A DNA stretch of 64,000 nt from Purpureocillium takamizusanense (GCF_022605165.1 NC_063079.1:692001-756000), one strand, 5' to 3'. Shown: positions 22,045-35,542, counted from the first letter of the stretch. Translations and numbers: made by a program. Notes: generated by a model not told the origin, from the sequence alone.

Positions 22045-23559
22045 TTCCCCTCCCTCCACGTCCCTGTTCCTGTCCTGCGCAGTTGGTGGTGGTAGTGGTG
22101 GCTGGGCGGACGGCGGTGGAGACAGAACGAATGAACGATTGAACTGTTTAGTTTTACGTGGGGACCGGACCGGGAAACCCATGGAGGGGAGTGGAGAGGA
22201 GAGGAGGGGACGGGGCGTGGCGACCAAGCCGGGCAGTTTGTTAGTTGACGAACAAGCAACACAGAGAAGAGCAACAGGAATTAGTGAGTGAGTGCGAGAG
22301 AGCGAGAGAGGCAGGCCGGCTGGGCCACGGGGCTGACGGTGCTGGCCAAGAACTGCGCTGGCTGGCAGGGGGGGGTGTCGAGGGAACGAACGAACACCAG
22401 AGAGAAGGAGAGAAAGAGGAAGAGGGCGAAAAAGTTCCCCGTCCGTGTCGTGCGACCCCATGCAACCAGGCTATTGAGGGCATGGCGCGGGTGCGAACCC
22501 TGGTCCGGTCCGGCTTACAGGTTCCTCAACTGCTGCGTGCGCACTGCTAGCGACGGGTTGGGAGACCGAACGATGGAGCCGCCGCCTTCTTTTGCTGCTC
22601 TGGTCTTTTTCCTCTCCTTCGGCTCTCTCTGTCCTCTGTGTGTGGTTGTTCTCTGGCCACGTTCCTCTGCCTAGATGTCTCAGTCTGTACAAAGTACCTT
22701 GTGTGTCTCTCCCTCTCTATGGCCCTCAACACACACGCACTCAGTAACGTTAGTGGAAGGGACTCTTTGTCAGTGTGACCTTGGTAGCCCCCCCCCCCCC
22801 TGCCTGCCTGCCGCGCTGCGGGACAGAGAGAGGACAGAGCGCCGCCGCTGCCCACGTTGAATGTTGGTGGAGGACCCGGCCCTGTTCCTGACGGGAAGGT
22901 CGTTGTTCTTTTAATTGGACATTAGGAGGTACCTGTTAGTTACATCAGTGCCTACTTACTACAGCACCTATACCAAGAGGGAAGGAAAACGGGCCTTTAT
23001 GATCATGCACGGGCACGCGCGCGCTCTCCCTCTCTCTGCGAGGCGGCGGCGGCGACCCGCGCGAACAAGGCCAGGAGGCTGAAGACACCCCCAGTGGCTG
23101 ATCAGACTCAACATTGGCGTTGTTGTCGATGAAGAAGAGCGAGGGACCGCGCGCGCTCGCGGACAGGGCAGGCATGGTCTGGTCGCACTGGTACAACGAC
23201 CGCGCCCACCGGCCCGCGGCTCGCTTCTTGATTGAGTCGGCGGCTGTTCATCTGTCGGCTTTGCTTGCTCAGGTAGTCTCTTTATTGAATGTCAGTAGTA
23301 TGTACCTTGTGCTGCACTGAAATACAGTGCCGTAACCTTGTCGTTGGACCCCCGAGAAGAAGCGGAAGAAGAGCAGGGGAGAAGGAGACGGGGACGGGGA
23401 CGGATCTATTCTTCGGCTAAATAAATCATCTTGTCCAGCGTGCTGGTCCGACCCGGCCCAGATCGCACCGACGGCAACGAAGCGAGCCTCCACGTTTCTC
23501 CAGCTCTCCATGTCATCATCACGCACGCCGCCTCGCGCGGCAGCCACCACGCGCCATCG

Positions 23560-23583
23560 TCATCATCATCATCATCATCATCA
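23560..23583. repeat. (TCA)8 microsatellite
   Basis: Eight tandem TCA units in intergenic DNA. Confidence 0.9.
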
Positions 23584-26500
23584 CCCACCACCCACCGCCA
23601 CCGCCACCACCAGCATATCATCAATTAAGAGACGATAATACCGCCGCAGCCCAACGCGCTGCCGCCGCCCGCGCGTCGGGTCTTCTGCTCCTAGAGGTGG
23701 CCTGTGCTCTCTGCCTCTTGCAGGGGGGGCGTGGCCTCCGCAGCGGTACGGTACATTTCTCTGCCTCGCTCCCTCTCTGCTTTCTCTTCTTGCGGGGGGA
23801 CAACGATGGTGATGAGGGGAAACACGCAGCCTCTCATCGGCGAGACGCGCCGGCCAACGGGCCGACACCGTACTTCGTACCGCCGCCCTTGTTGTACACA
23901 TACATACATGCATCCCCGTACTGTACCTACCTTCCTGCCTGCCTGCCTGCCTCCCTAGTCTGATGATGCTGCTGATGCATGGAGAATTGCCCGTCAGTAA
24001 GCACCCGCCCTCAGGGGTGGAGGGGGCCCTTTGCCGGTCCAATATTCAGCCACAGCCCGGTTCAGTCAGTCAGCCCCCGTCCCCCGATGGCCAAAGATGG
24101 GAGGAGAGACCTCGCTTGCTTGGCGGGCAGGGCTGGCGATTGATGAGTCGCAATACAGTTACCTTCTCGTGCCATCTGCGGAGAGCATCTGCGGCCGGGG
24201 GACCAGGTGTGCTACACAGACAAAGCTCGTCTCCTCGGTCCGACAGACGCAAACACAGACGAACGCGAACCCCAAGGCGGTGGCTTCGAGACACACTTGC
24301 ACTACTATACTACTACTGATGCGTAGATCCCAGTCCTATCCTCGCATGGCCGGTGTCGCAGCAGAGAGAGAGAAGGGGGGGGTTCCTTCAAACTAGTAGT
24401 ATCCGCCTCCTCTTCGTTTCCCCTCATATTGCTTCCTCACTTGCCTACCCGTGGTTACATCGACAACCTGCCTAGCACAGTATGTGCATACGTACGGCCC
24501 TCACCTCGCCTCGCCTCGTCGCCTCCACCTCCGCCTCCTCCCACACACACACACAACAAGGGGCCACCGACGCTGCCACTCGGTGGGCCCCTTCGGAACT
24601 GCTGGCGACCGCCCGGATCGGCATGTCCCATCGCCGCCGCCCCTCCCCATTGTTACCCATGTCTCTTGTGCCATCCGCTCCACCGCCTCATTACCTGCCT
24701 TGCCTTGCCTGTCTGGCGCGGCACCAACTACACAGCACTATCTTCCAGAGCACAGCACAACACAGATCAGGCCAGGCCAGGCCAAGTCCTTCTGTCGAGG
24801 AACCGAGTCGCTCACCACTGATAACCCCCTCATCGTGTTGCATGCACGCATGTATGTACTTCACAACCGTCCGTGCGTGCTTCTGGAAAACAAAAGAACC
24901 ACCCCATACCTCTTGTCATTGACCATCAGTCACTCCAAACCAAGGTTAGACTCAACTGTACTACATATATGCTATCAGCAATATTCCCTGCCACGAACAT
25001 GAACCCATACTGCTGACGCCGCATCACCGCTACTATTTCCTTCGTTCTTGCTTCGTCTTGCCTTTCTTCCCCCGCAAGGAACACGCCCTCCAAAAAAGGC
25101 CGGAGGCACCACGTTTTTCTTACATGCATCCGCCGCCCCCAGGCACAAGCAACCACCCAAGCCACCACCCTCCACCAAAGAAACGCCCTGCCGCCGCCAC
25201 CTCCGCTCCGTGTGAGGAATCCGTCCCATCGAGCGAAAGCCAAGCTCCATCGTCCATCAAATCAATCGATCAATCGATCACGGCTTCCAGGCCGACCTTT
25301 ATACCGACTTGCCAGTGGCAATTCCCTCGTCCTTCACCCCTCAGCGCCCGAATCAGAGCTCTGTCTGTCTGTCTCTCTCCAAAGGTATAACCCCCCGAAG
25401 TACGCAGTGCCGTATCGTTACATGTAGATCTTCGCACGCCCTCTCCCCAGCGGATACCACAACTCATTCCACTACCCAGTCATCCATGGAAGGAAACCCA
25501 GACGCAGAGCCGCCGGCACGTTCCAGCCCCCCCCCGTTCCCTTCCTCCCGTCGGCTCTACCCCCTCTCTTTCTCTTCCTCTCTCACCCTCACTCAGGCGT
25601 AGGTTCCCCTCCCGTCGCGCCGCCTCCCCTCCGAGTCCGGGGGCCCGCCCGGCAGCGACGGGCTCTTCGCAAGCGTGAAAAACCGCCCCAACTAGCGCTC
25701 CCTAACCCCAAAGTGCCACCTACTACTAACCTACGAAGTTAGTACGTAGCTTGGTTGCCCGTTCAGTCTTTGGGCCCTAATAATACCACGTCGCAGCGAC
25801 CGCCCGCCGTCCGCACACGTGGGAGCGTCCGCCCACGTTCCGGGCGACACCACAACCACCCACCCACCCGTCTACCTGACCCAGTTTCGGGATTTCCGCG
25901 CGCCGGACCTGGGACTTGCCTTCTTGGCTCCCTCACGGCGAACCAAGCAGCGTGCTGGACTCGCTCACGCATCCCACAGCCCCGGTAGACAGACCCTCCC
26001 CTCCCCCCAGCCGGACTCAAGAGCGGTCTTTTAATTATTCTCACGCCAGTCCCAAGACCACACAACTGGGCAGGTATTTTGTAGGCCAGGGACAGGGAGG
26101 GGCAGAGAGGGGCTGGAGAGGTAGCAGCAGTAGTAGTCGTAGACTCGTAGTACGTAGTAGGATAGAGACACGCAGGAGAGAGGAGCACGTCGCGAAACAT
26201 GTCGTGCGCTCGCCCACGTGGACGGGCCTGCCAAGCTGCCAACACTCAAATCGCCTCTGTCTGTCTTGTCTGTCCCTGGCATAGACGGACGGATTTAGTA
26301 TTACGCTCGCTTTACCGAGTCCCAAAATGGATGGCACAGATGGCACATTCCGGGGATCCCTACCCTCTTCAACTCCCATATTTTCTTTTCCCTCTTTCTC
26401 GTTCTACCGTGTACTACTCTCTTCTTCTTTGAGACTTGATACTCTTCCATCGTGATACACACGTGCCCCTCCTCTTCTTCCTGGCCCTTGCATCGTCATG

Positions 26501-27259
26501 TACAACACGTGCTCCCCTTGTCTGATCATTGTCACCAAACACATGGCGGAGAGGACTGGGTGTGCGGAGGCCGGGCCGGGGGGTGTGAGCAAGAGCAGCA
26601 GGAGCAAAGAGAGAACCCGACTTCCACCCCATCCCATCATATATCTAATCCTCCATCATTCAATCATCGTCCATCCAGTCACCATCGCAGACACACAAAG
26701 CCCAGGCCCATCAAGTGATTCCAAGGCCTTATTGCCCCCTACCCTACCCTCCCCCCTTCCTCCGGCCCCTCTCCAAACTTACCTACCAATCTATCTACTG
26801 TACCTACGTAGTAAAGAGGGGACAAAATGACCAGCCTTATAATCACCCATTCTTTCACCACCAACCGCACGATAGCGTTCCTCCGTCCGTCATCTCAGCG
26901 TCCCCCCTCACAAGGACATCCTACTCAGACTCCCGAACCCAGAGAGCCAAGAAAATCACCGCCATCCTCAACTGGATTAGCATGACTTCTTATTTGCATT
27001 GCCAAAGCTGTCTGCCAACTTCGTCCGAAGAAGAAAAATAACATCTCAGTTCATCCATGTAACCCTACAGGATGACCAGCAGCCCGATATCATCGATCGA
27101 TCTGGCCAACCCAGGTGCGTCCAGCCGTTTATGATGCCGGTCCGAAGCATGCCTCGTCCAAAACGCCATACCTTACGCCCCCAAAGCAAGCGTCCAAAGA
27201 ATTGTCGCGGAAAAACCCACCAAATCAATCCCATCGCTTGCCGTTCGAGTGCCTCATGA

Positions 27260-29202
27260 CTATGCATTCCACTTCGTATCCTTCTTGCCATCCTCGTCAG
27301 TCATGGGGCTTTCCGCCGCCGTCTGTCCCTCCAGAAACTCCCTCGGCCCGTGATATCCGTGAATCATCTCCTCGTCCACCACGCCGAGCCTGCCTGCTCC
27401 TGTCCGCCCGTCGCTCCTCTTGCGCTGGTGCACGAGCGGAGGGCGCCCCCCTGGTCCCGTCGTCGTCGTTACCGATCCCGCGCTTGCTGTGCTCCCTCCG
27501 CTGCTCGATCGCTGCCGTTGCCGGTGGTGGTGCTGCTGCTCTCCGTTGTGGTACTGCGTGTATCCCCCAGCCATGCCCGGGTCGACCGGCGAGGGCCCGC
27601 CGGCCGAGGGCGACAATATCGACACGGATGCAGGCGAGTTGGGGGGCAGCTCGGCAACGTATGGCTGAGCTTCGAGCTCGGCAACCAGCGTCGGCGTGGC
27701 GCCTCCGATGCTCGGACGGCCCTCCGTTTCCGCATAGGCGATGCTCGACGAGGCGTCGGATGCGTCGCTCACGTCCCGTCCGTGGCCGTAGTGCACGGGC
27801 CGGGAATCGTGCGTCATGCGGCTCACCGTCCGCGCGATGCCCCCCACCTCGCTCGACACGAGCCGCTGGTGTCGCTGGTGCCTCCGCGCGTATTCTGCGT
27901 CAAAGTAACCCGATGTGATATTGCTCTGGTTGTTCGTCGCGCTCTCCCAGCTCGGATGGCGGCTGCTGGACGGACGCCCTGTGCTTCCGCCATGACCAAC
28001 GGATTGGAACCCGCCGGCAAAACTCGTGGGCGTGTCATCGGGAGGCGTCGCACCATAAGACTCTGGGGCGTCACCGCTGATGCGTGAATCTAACCCGGGA
28101 CTAGGTCGGTGCATGTGTGGCGGAGATGACGCCCCCGACGAGGGCAGCATCATGAGAGGGTCGACGCTCATCGTATCGTTGTCCGAGTCGGCCGAGTGGA
28201 ATGGCTTTGCCTTTTCGCCAGCCGCATGTCGGCCACAGCCCCCGCCGCCGGTCATCATCATGTCTCGCTTCTTGGCCTCCTTGCTCTTTCTCCGCTGGCG
28301 GCGGAAGAGCAGGAAGCCCGCCACGAGGGCAATGATGACGCCTGCCACGACGCCTGCCACGATGCCCCCCAGCTGAGCCGGCGATATCCCACCACCGCCA
28401 CCTTCAGACGCGGCTCCTGTGGGCGATGTCTTGCCAACTACCGACGGGAAGTACTTGAGCACCTTCTGCGAATCGCCGTCCTGCCCGCCAACCACTGTCG
28501 GCAACGCAGTGGGCATGTATGGCGCCCCAACGGTTGTCTGTGTCGTCGTGTAGACGCTCGTCTGGCCACCGCTCGCCTTCGTCGTGATTACCATGGTATT
28601 GGTCTTGGTCGTCGGAGCCGTCGCGTAGCACTGATTTACCGCACAACCCATACCGTTTGGGCAACACCCATAGCTTGCAGATGCCGGGCACAAGAAGTGG
28701 CCTGTTGGGCAGGCATACGTGTAGCCCGAGCCTGTCGGCGGTACGCAGTTGGCACCACGCTGGCATTGGTAGCCGTCGGGACAGCAACCTCCTGGGGAGA
28801 GTTAGCGACTGCCAAGACGACGACACTCTTTGCCTGGCACCAAGCTATCGCGATCGGGGGGTACAACTCACCTCCGTAAACGGCCGCGCAGGGATACCAC
28901 CCTACCATTGTGCCGCACGTTGACGGTCCCTTGCTCGTCGCAACGCAGCTTCCTATCGCACAGTCGTAGTTTTCAGGGCAGCATCCGCCGTCCAGACTGC
29001 TTGGACATAGCTTCATGCTCACGCCGCAAGCGCCGCTACCGTCTCTCTTGTCCGCAAGGACCGCCGGTCGGGTGACCTGCGGTGCCCGCTTGTCCACGCG
29101 ATGAACCCTGCCGTCGTCATACCGCTTCGGTACAGTCGCGTCGGATGCCATCACGAAGACCGCCGCGACGGCGAGAAGCTGGGACCTCGAATTTCGGGTC
29201 AT
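27260..29202 (-). CDS. Signal peptide / Cys-rich repeat / single TM surface protein
   Basis: Two exons on the minus strand: 29202-28872 and 28791-27260, giving 620 residues. The GTGAGT donor and CCCCAG acceptor join AAVYGG-GCCPDGYQC. After an N-terminal signal sequence there are three cysteine blocks, each containing a CCP core (GGCCPENYDC, GGCCPDGYQC, GCCPNGMGC) with further paired Cys, similar in spacing to granulin-like or small disulfide repeats. A Thr/Ser-rich stalk follows, then a Gly-rich hinge and one TM helix (about 252-273, IVAGVVAGVIIALVAGFLLF). A stop-transfer RRQRRKSKEAKKRD and a ~340-residue disordered cytoplasmic tail rich in Ser, Gly and His complete it. This architecture resembles fungal wall-stress sensors or surface receptors, but the Cys domain is not the WSC domain. 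The role is inferred from architecture only. Confidence 0.78.
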
Positions 29203-32200
29203 GATTGTTTTCGCTTGCGAGTTTGAATGACTGCTGTCCTTGCCGCCAGTCGAGATCGTAAATTTGGACCGGCGCAGGGCATAAAAACGCTGCAGGATTT
29301 TGCCCAACGTGGGCCAACCCTGGAACAGCCACGTCGAAGATCTGCCGCCAGATCTGAGTTCCTGAAGAAGAGATTTTGGTGGCTGCAATTTGGCAACGAC
29401 AAGGCTGCGCCTGAGCTATGTCAGTCCTGCACAGAATTGCACTGTCGCACATGGGAAGTAAAGCCAGGTCCGTAACGGCGCATCTCATACCTAGGGCTTC
29501 CACGCGTCGGGGCCAACAGCTGGCGACTGTATCGCAGACGCCACCAGACCGAGCGGAGCCGCGTGGCTGGGAGCGACGAGTCAGGGTACTATTTGATACT
29601 CGACCGTCGATCGTGAGCCAGTTGTAGCGCCGCGGTTTCCGGCGAGGGCTCCTTCTATTTGTCTCTCCAATCCGTGAGAGCGATCGATATCGTGAAGACG
29701 GCAATATTGAACAGGAAATGGTGCCTGCGACAGGTCGCTGTGTGCGACGCGGGGGAAGATGGGGACAAAGATGACCACCCGTCCATTCAGCCGCAGTCGA
29801 TGCGAAAGGCGTCAGACGCATGCATGGTACCAGCGTCAGATCCGTGTGTTGCTCGTGGTTTGCTGTGCGGGAGTGCGGTGGCCGACCAACAACCCTTGGC
29901 GTCCGTACCTGCGACAAACGAGTCGCTCCCGAGGGGGGCGCGGCCTTGACATTTCAAGCTGCCCATATACGTCGCGATTCCCCATTGTCTTGGTCCGTCT
30001 TCTGTATGGCAACCACATTCGAGCAGCAGAACAGGCGTCGCGAGCTGCCTATCCCAGCCGTGCCATGCTGCGCGGACGAACATGCCTCGCGTCGCATGGG
30101 GGATCGGGTCCGGTGGCTGCGCAGCATGTCGCACCGCATGGAAACAGAGCCCTCTCAAAAGGGCTGAGCAGGTCGCAATGGTGGTCTCGCTGCGTGCAAG
30201 GCGCGGAGCATGTCTGACCAGCCCCCTCATCCCCACGTCCGAATCCCGCAGTACCCGACGCCGCGAGATGCTTGATTGGAGCCCCAAAGGTCCCATCTGA
30301 TGCTGCGGTGGCATGGGGGCCAAGCGTGATTCGCATGTGTTGGCGAGTCTGTTGGTTGGGCCCGCAGCTAAGGCAGAAAGCCCATGTCGTGCATTGCTGC
30401 TTACGGGAGGGGAACCCAGGCGACTTTTCCCTTCCCCTCCTGCTTCGTTTTGGCCTCGACCGACAATCGACTCGTTGTCGCCCGCCTTCTTGCATCTGGG
30501 GGCTGGGGATCGAGGTTGTACCATCAACGCGTGACATCGTCCTTGTGCCGGTGCGTCGAGCATCGCCCCATCCCGGTCGTCTCGCAGCGCATGCACATGG
30601 CCATGAGCCCACCCCGCGATATCTAAAGTTGTCAACGTAGTTGCCAGAATAGTACGCTCCGCCCACCACTTGGTAATACAGTGAGTATATGGTGCAGATG
30701 ACGCATGGCCTAGTGCTGTATGTAGGTATTGTGTGTATCGCCCCCGCGCGATGCACCCGCAGCATGGAGCTGATGATAGTTGCGAAGCCGAGTCTGCCCA
30801 GACCCACGTAAAGAGATCAGACCGCACTGTGATCCGATCGTTTCACAGGGTATCTGAGAGGGAACCCCGCAAAAGGACGTTTCGACAGAGGGAATGTTTC
30901 AACAGTGGAGCAGTTTCCCGCAACCTCGTTTGACGAGCCCTGTCAGCCATGTTGGGCCATAATGGTTTGAAAACCTAGGGGGCGCGTCGCAGGGTCAGAG
31001 CATGGGCCGCCGCCGGCCCCGTGCGTACGAAGTTGCGAACAAACTATACCGCCATCTACACACAGCATCGTCTTGGCTAAATCAGAGATGTCGGACAAGC
31101 ATGAATTTTGCAGCCGCCCTGCATGTGTCCAAGGACTCCTTGACGGCATGGCCGACGTCTAGAACTCGACGCTGAAGAAGGACGATGCGTGCTACCGACA
31201 TGGCCGAGACCTGGAAGCGTTCGATAGTCGGGATCGTCGTGAGGCAGAGAATGAGTCGTTGCGAGTTCGGGCAAGTTGCAAAGCGGCCAGCTGTCGATGG
31301 GATGAAGGACATTAACGTAACAATGGGAAATGGCACCGCTATTAGCCCACCGAAGGTCGCTCATACGCAAATTCGATATGGTTATGTAGCAACTAGCAAG
31401 TACGACTCGCGTACCCCGGTCGTACAGCGCAACCGACCGTCAATTGTGCATTAGAGGCTGCTTCCAAGATCGATTTAGCAAAGATAAAGTTGGCATGGAT
31501 CTGCATTATCCCACGTTTCGATCATTCTGGATACCCAGTCCATGATCCATGTCGTCGAAAGTGGAAGATGATGCGGCGTGTTGCCGGCGCCGAGTGGAGC
31601 CAGCCGCCGGCGAATGTGGCTAAGTCGGCGTGATGAACGCCCGCTATACTTTGTACAGACGCGCGAGAGCAATCTGGGATTTGGACGCTTCCCAGTCGAG
31701 ACTGGGACGTTGCAGAGTTCGCCGAAGACTGGGGTAGCAAGTCATGGTAGCAAGCCTGGAGTAGCCACCGTCATCTGATGCTCGCGAGGTCGAGAACCTG
31801 GAGACAAGCCACGTGCGGCGCCAGCGCGGCTCCCGTAGCTTAGCGAGACCGTGAGGAAACGTGCCGAGGCCACCTCAACAGATTTCTCAATTTTGAAGAG
31901 TTGGCCGACGAGGCGTCCCTCGTGTGGGGATGAGCCAGTCTTGTCGGGACATGCCGTTCGCATCACAGCGACCTGCCCTCTCGAGACTCGCTCAACGGCT
32001 CCGACCAGGTCTGTGTAATCAATGTGCGCCCTCGGAGAAGGGACGATAAGGACCAGACACCTCCGTACTTCGTACTTCGTACTGTACCGGGGTAAGACTG
32101 TGTTGCCATGGCGCGGCAAGGCTGCCATGGCCACAGACGCAGCGCGCGGTCCGCCGCTCACGGTTTTGTCAAACGGAAGCGCAAGTGCCGCGATTGGCTC

Positions 32201-35080
32201 CGTCAGCGTGGGCTCCTGATTCGACGGTTCCGGTGCCGAGTTGGACGTTCGGTTGAGTCGAGCCTGTTTGTTGTTGGACCGCGCCCATTAGTGGTCGACA
32301 GGAATAGCTTGCCGGTTGATGAGAGATGACGAACCCACAGGACAGGACCAACAGCCCGGCTATCGCTGGCCCTGAATCGACTGCGATAGGCTTGATCGAC
32401 GTCGATCGTCTGCGTGTTGTAAGAAGGGCACGTTGCATACACGCGCAGATCAACGCCACAGCACGTTTTGTGGGCTGGGGTCTCGCTCTGTTGGGCGACT
32501 GGCTGTTGAGAGCAATCTCCTAGCCCTGGAAAAGGCGAAAAGGGAACGAAATTCGGTACTGTGCAGCAGGACGGCGGAGGCATCATTCGTCACCGGTGGA
32601 GGATGTGTGCTGACTCGGCGCCCCGGGCATGCTTTACAACCATGGTCTGGATGACGGTTGGCGATAGTGTCGTCGACGTGGAGATCGAGGAGACGCCTGA
32701 GGCAGCCGAGAGGCTAATGCGGTTCGCGGGTGGCCGTGTCGCAGCCGCGCGAGGTCTCAGGGCAGCGATCGGGAGCACTTCCGGGAGGTGATAGGCGATG
32801 GTGGACTTCTAGAATACGCCGGCAAGGTTCCGGAGAGCGAGCGCGAGGCGTGGGCGCGGGGTCAGCGTGCAGGGATGGGCAGAGGGCGAAGAATTCGTTG
32901 GACGACGAGGCGAGAGTCAAGGTCAACTGAAAGATTGCCGATCAGGACATGGAAAAGCGTTGTGGCAAGTCAGTGCTTGGGTTATAGGCCACGGCAGCAC
33001 TGAAGTCAGCGGCGAGCCCTCCACCGCCCTCCATCAGTTGCTCTCAGGGGCACCGCCAGCTGCACCGGGACGGGAGTCACTCGCTCAACTGCCTGGCGGA
33101 GCCGGCGGGGAGCCTGCTGGTGTAGAGGTCACCTTGGCTAGGTACAGTACTAACTTAGAGGTAGGTCCCGTCAGTACTAATCGGTCCAGGCAGGGCACAG
33201 CAGAGTGATACCCGCGATCAGTCACCCATCTGGGACAAACATCATTGAATTCTGCCCTGCTGAAGGAGCGGCATGCCCCCCCCTTTGGGCCATGTCCTTC
33301 AGGGGCATACTGACATCGCATGCATCGCCCATTCGTCCGATGCCGTTCGATCGCATATTCCCTATGGGTTAGTAAATAAAGCATGCCGGTTACTCAGGCA
33401 GGTGCTGCTTTCTCTCCAGACGAGGCAGGCGTACAGGGGAGCTCGTCTGATGCTGTTGGGACGCTGTCCTCGGTGCATCGGCGGTGCTACTTGCGCGCTA
33501 CTAGCGCTGGCATGGCGGACCGCGTGTGCGCCCGCGCTGTGCTGGCAGTGAGGGGGAGTGGCCAGTGGAGCGTCTTACGGGGTTCCAGTATCTTAGCTTG
33601 TCACTGGCAGGCGTTCATCGGCATCGGCCAGCATCACAGGGCAAAGTTGGGGTACCTTAATAACTTATGCCCCGGTCCCGGCTTCCATCTAGCTTCTACG
33701 CTTGTCCCCGCTGCAGTGAGTCGTTCGCAAGTGATTTTCCAGGCTGCAGTGCCTGAGGTAGAGACCACCACGTAAGGTAGAGGTAGAACAGGTGCACTAA
33801 TAAGTGCTGGTAGGGTAGCAGTTGTTGGGATGTGGTCGCCAGCCACAGAGGTGGCCCCGCAACTGAAAGGGCTTGTTAGGGCAGGCGCGGGGCCAGCACA
33901 GGTGGAGGAACTGGTAATGGCAATGGTGGTGGTAAAACTTACCGTAAGGCACCTACCTAACATCAGACTCTTCTTTTTTGGCGCGCATCCACATTTGCCC
34001 CCTTCGCCCCACTGCACTTGAACAGGGACAGTGACCAACATCTCACATCAAGAGCCTGTTTCTGCCACTGCCTTATACTGCATACTACATACTTTGCGGA
34101 CAGGGGTTGTGGGGGAGAGGGAGAGAGACAGAACGAGCGAGGCACGTCACAGCTCTCCTCGTCGTTCGACCGACCGATCGTCAGTCGCGGTCGGGCGATG
34201 GTGCGGAGGCGGGGACAGAGAAGCTTGCTGGGCTCCCTGGCAAGCCTGGCCAGGCTGGCTGGCTGGCGGCAAGACGAACCGGGGGTACTAAGCTAAAGGC
34301 AGATGGCAGGGTCATTTTTGCCAACGGACTCGCCGGTGTGCTTATGCCGGTCATTTGTTCGTACGAGCATCCACGCAAGGCGATCAAGGGTGGGCGCAGA
34401 GGAACAAACGGCCAAAGGGTCGTGATCACCTCACATTGCCTTTTGCAGAACGGGCTTAAGTAAACAAGGTTGAGGCGCGCGGCGCATGATGGAAACATGT
34501 CACGATACCATACCTACCAAAATGTTCGCCCACGCCCTGGGGAGGGCCGCCCAATCATGAGGCCCGCCAGGCCCATCAGGTGAAGCACCGCTGGGCAGGT
34601 AGCACTAAGTTACTAGGTAAGGTCCCATCCCATGAACTGTGGGGAGGCACCGCCAGCCACCGCCCTGCACGCCGGTCGCTGCAGAAGAGCCATCTTTTCC
34701 ACTCTCGCCGCCCCTGGCCTGGCGGGGATGGGGATGAGGGGGGGGAGACGGGAGACGGGGGGGAATCCATCCTGACTGAGCTGTAGCGCTGCGAGGTTGG
34801 TGGTGTGTCCCTCACCTTGGCTTATTAGGAGGCAGGTGTGGGAGGGGAGGGGGGAGGGGACGATCATGTACCCTCTTCTCCTCGTTGCCTGCGATCCGGC
34901 GCGGTGCTGCTGTAATAATAGTTTGTCGCCCCCTTTGTCAACATTCTCACCAACCTACCTTAGCTGGGTCAAGTCTGGTGCTTGCTTGCTTGCTTGCCAG
35001 CTGTCGGTCAAGTTGCGTTGCTCGGGCCTGCTTCCCCGTCTTCGCCTGGTCGACCCTCTATGCCGGCCTCGATCCGTCCC

Positions 35081-35099
35081 TCCATCCATCCATCCATCC
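35081..35099. repeat. (CATC)n microsatellite
   Basis: Tandem CATC/CCAT units upstream of the Zn2Cys6 gene. A similar CATC run lies in the intron of the MDR gene near 3450-3470. Confidence 0.8.
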
Positions 35100-35436
35100 G
35101 CTTCTCTCGTGACATTTATTATCACCCTCGGCGCCGCCCTCTTGTCGAGCCCGGTCGCATACCTCGCCCACCATCCTCGACAACTCGTCTTCGTCTTCCC
35201 TTTGCTCTCTCCCCTTGCCCCCCCTACCGCGCACTTCTCTCTTCGCCGGGCAGACGTCTTCAACAACGGCCCGCCTCCTGACATCCTAGATTCCTTGGGC
35301 GCCGCTTTTCTCACCACGGAGGGGTTGCCTACCTCATCAGGGCAGCTCAGCTTGAGGCAGCGAGACGGCGACTTCTTGTCGCCTCCCGGCCTGTCTCGAT
35401 CCTCTCATCATCCCCGTGGGCTTGGTTTCCGTGACC

Positions 35437-35448
35437 ATGAACAGCTGA
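35437..35448 (+). promoter_or_regulatory. uORF (3 codons) in leader of Zn2Cys6 gene
   Basis: ATG AAC AGC TGA, about 120 nt before the main start. A second uORF follows. Translational control would require that the transcript starts upstream of it. Confidence 0.4.
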
Positions 35449-35476
35449 GGCCCGCCATCGCGAAGCGCAGCGACTC

Positions 35477-35542
35477 ATGCACTTCCCAGCCGACTTCCGT
35501 CTCTTTTCTCTACTACTACTACTACTCCGTACCCACCGATAA
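35477..35542 (+). promoter_or_regulatory. uORF (21 codons, Leu-run) in leader of Zn2Cys6 gene
   Basis: An ATG-initiated frame with five consecutive CTA (Leu) codons, ending at TAA 27 nt before the main ATG at 35570. The close placement suggests possible translational attenuation. CTA is a rare codon in the GC-rich genes around it. Confidence 0.45.

Larger units (their letters stand above)
21033..27259. other. 6.2-kb gene desert rich in simple repeats
   Basis: No frame resembles a protein; the longest ones are Pro/Arg/Ser-rich chance readings of GC-rich DNA. The stretch contains GT, GCCT and TCA microsatellites, G and C runs, and several TACCT/AGGTA and GTTAGT motifs. Its left part must hold the promoter of the small secreted protein gene. 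A long non-coding transcript cannot be excluded. Confidence 0.5.

Noticed and set aside
21667..22461. 264-residue minus-strand frame in the gene desert
   Set aside because: Composed of translated microsatellites (HTHTH, QAGRQAG) and Pro/Ser runs; no start context or homology signal.
29203..34900. Possible degenerate transposon or RIP-affected repeat
   Set aside because: No terminal repeats, no reverse transcriptase or transposase motifs, and no AT-rich RIP-like bias on reading.
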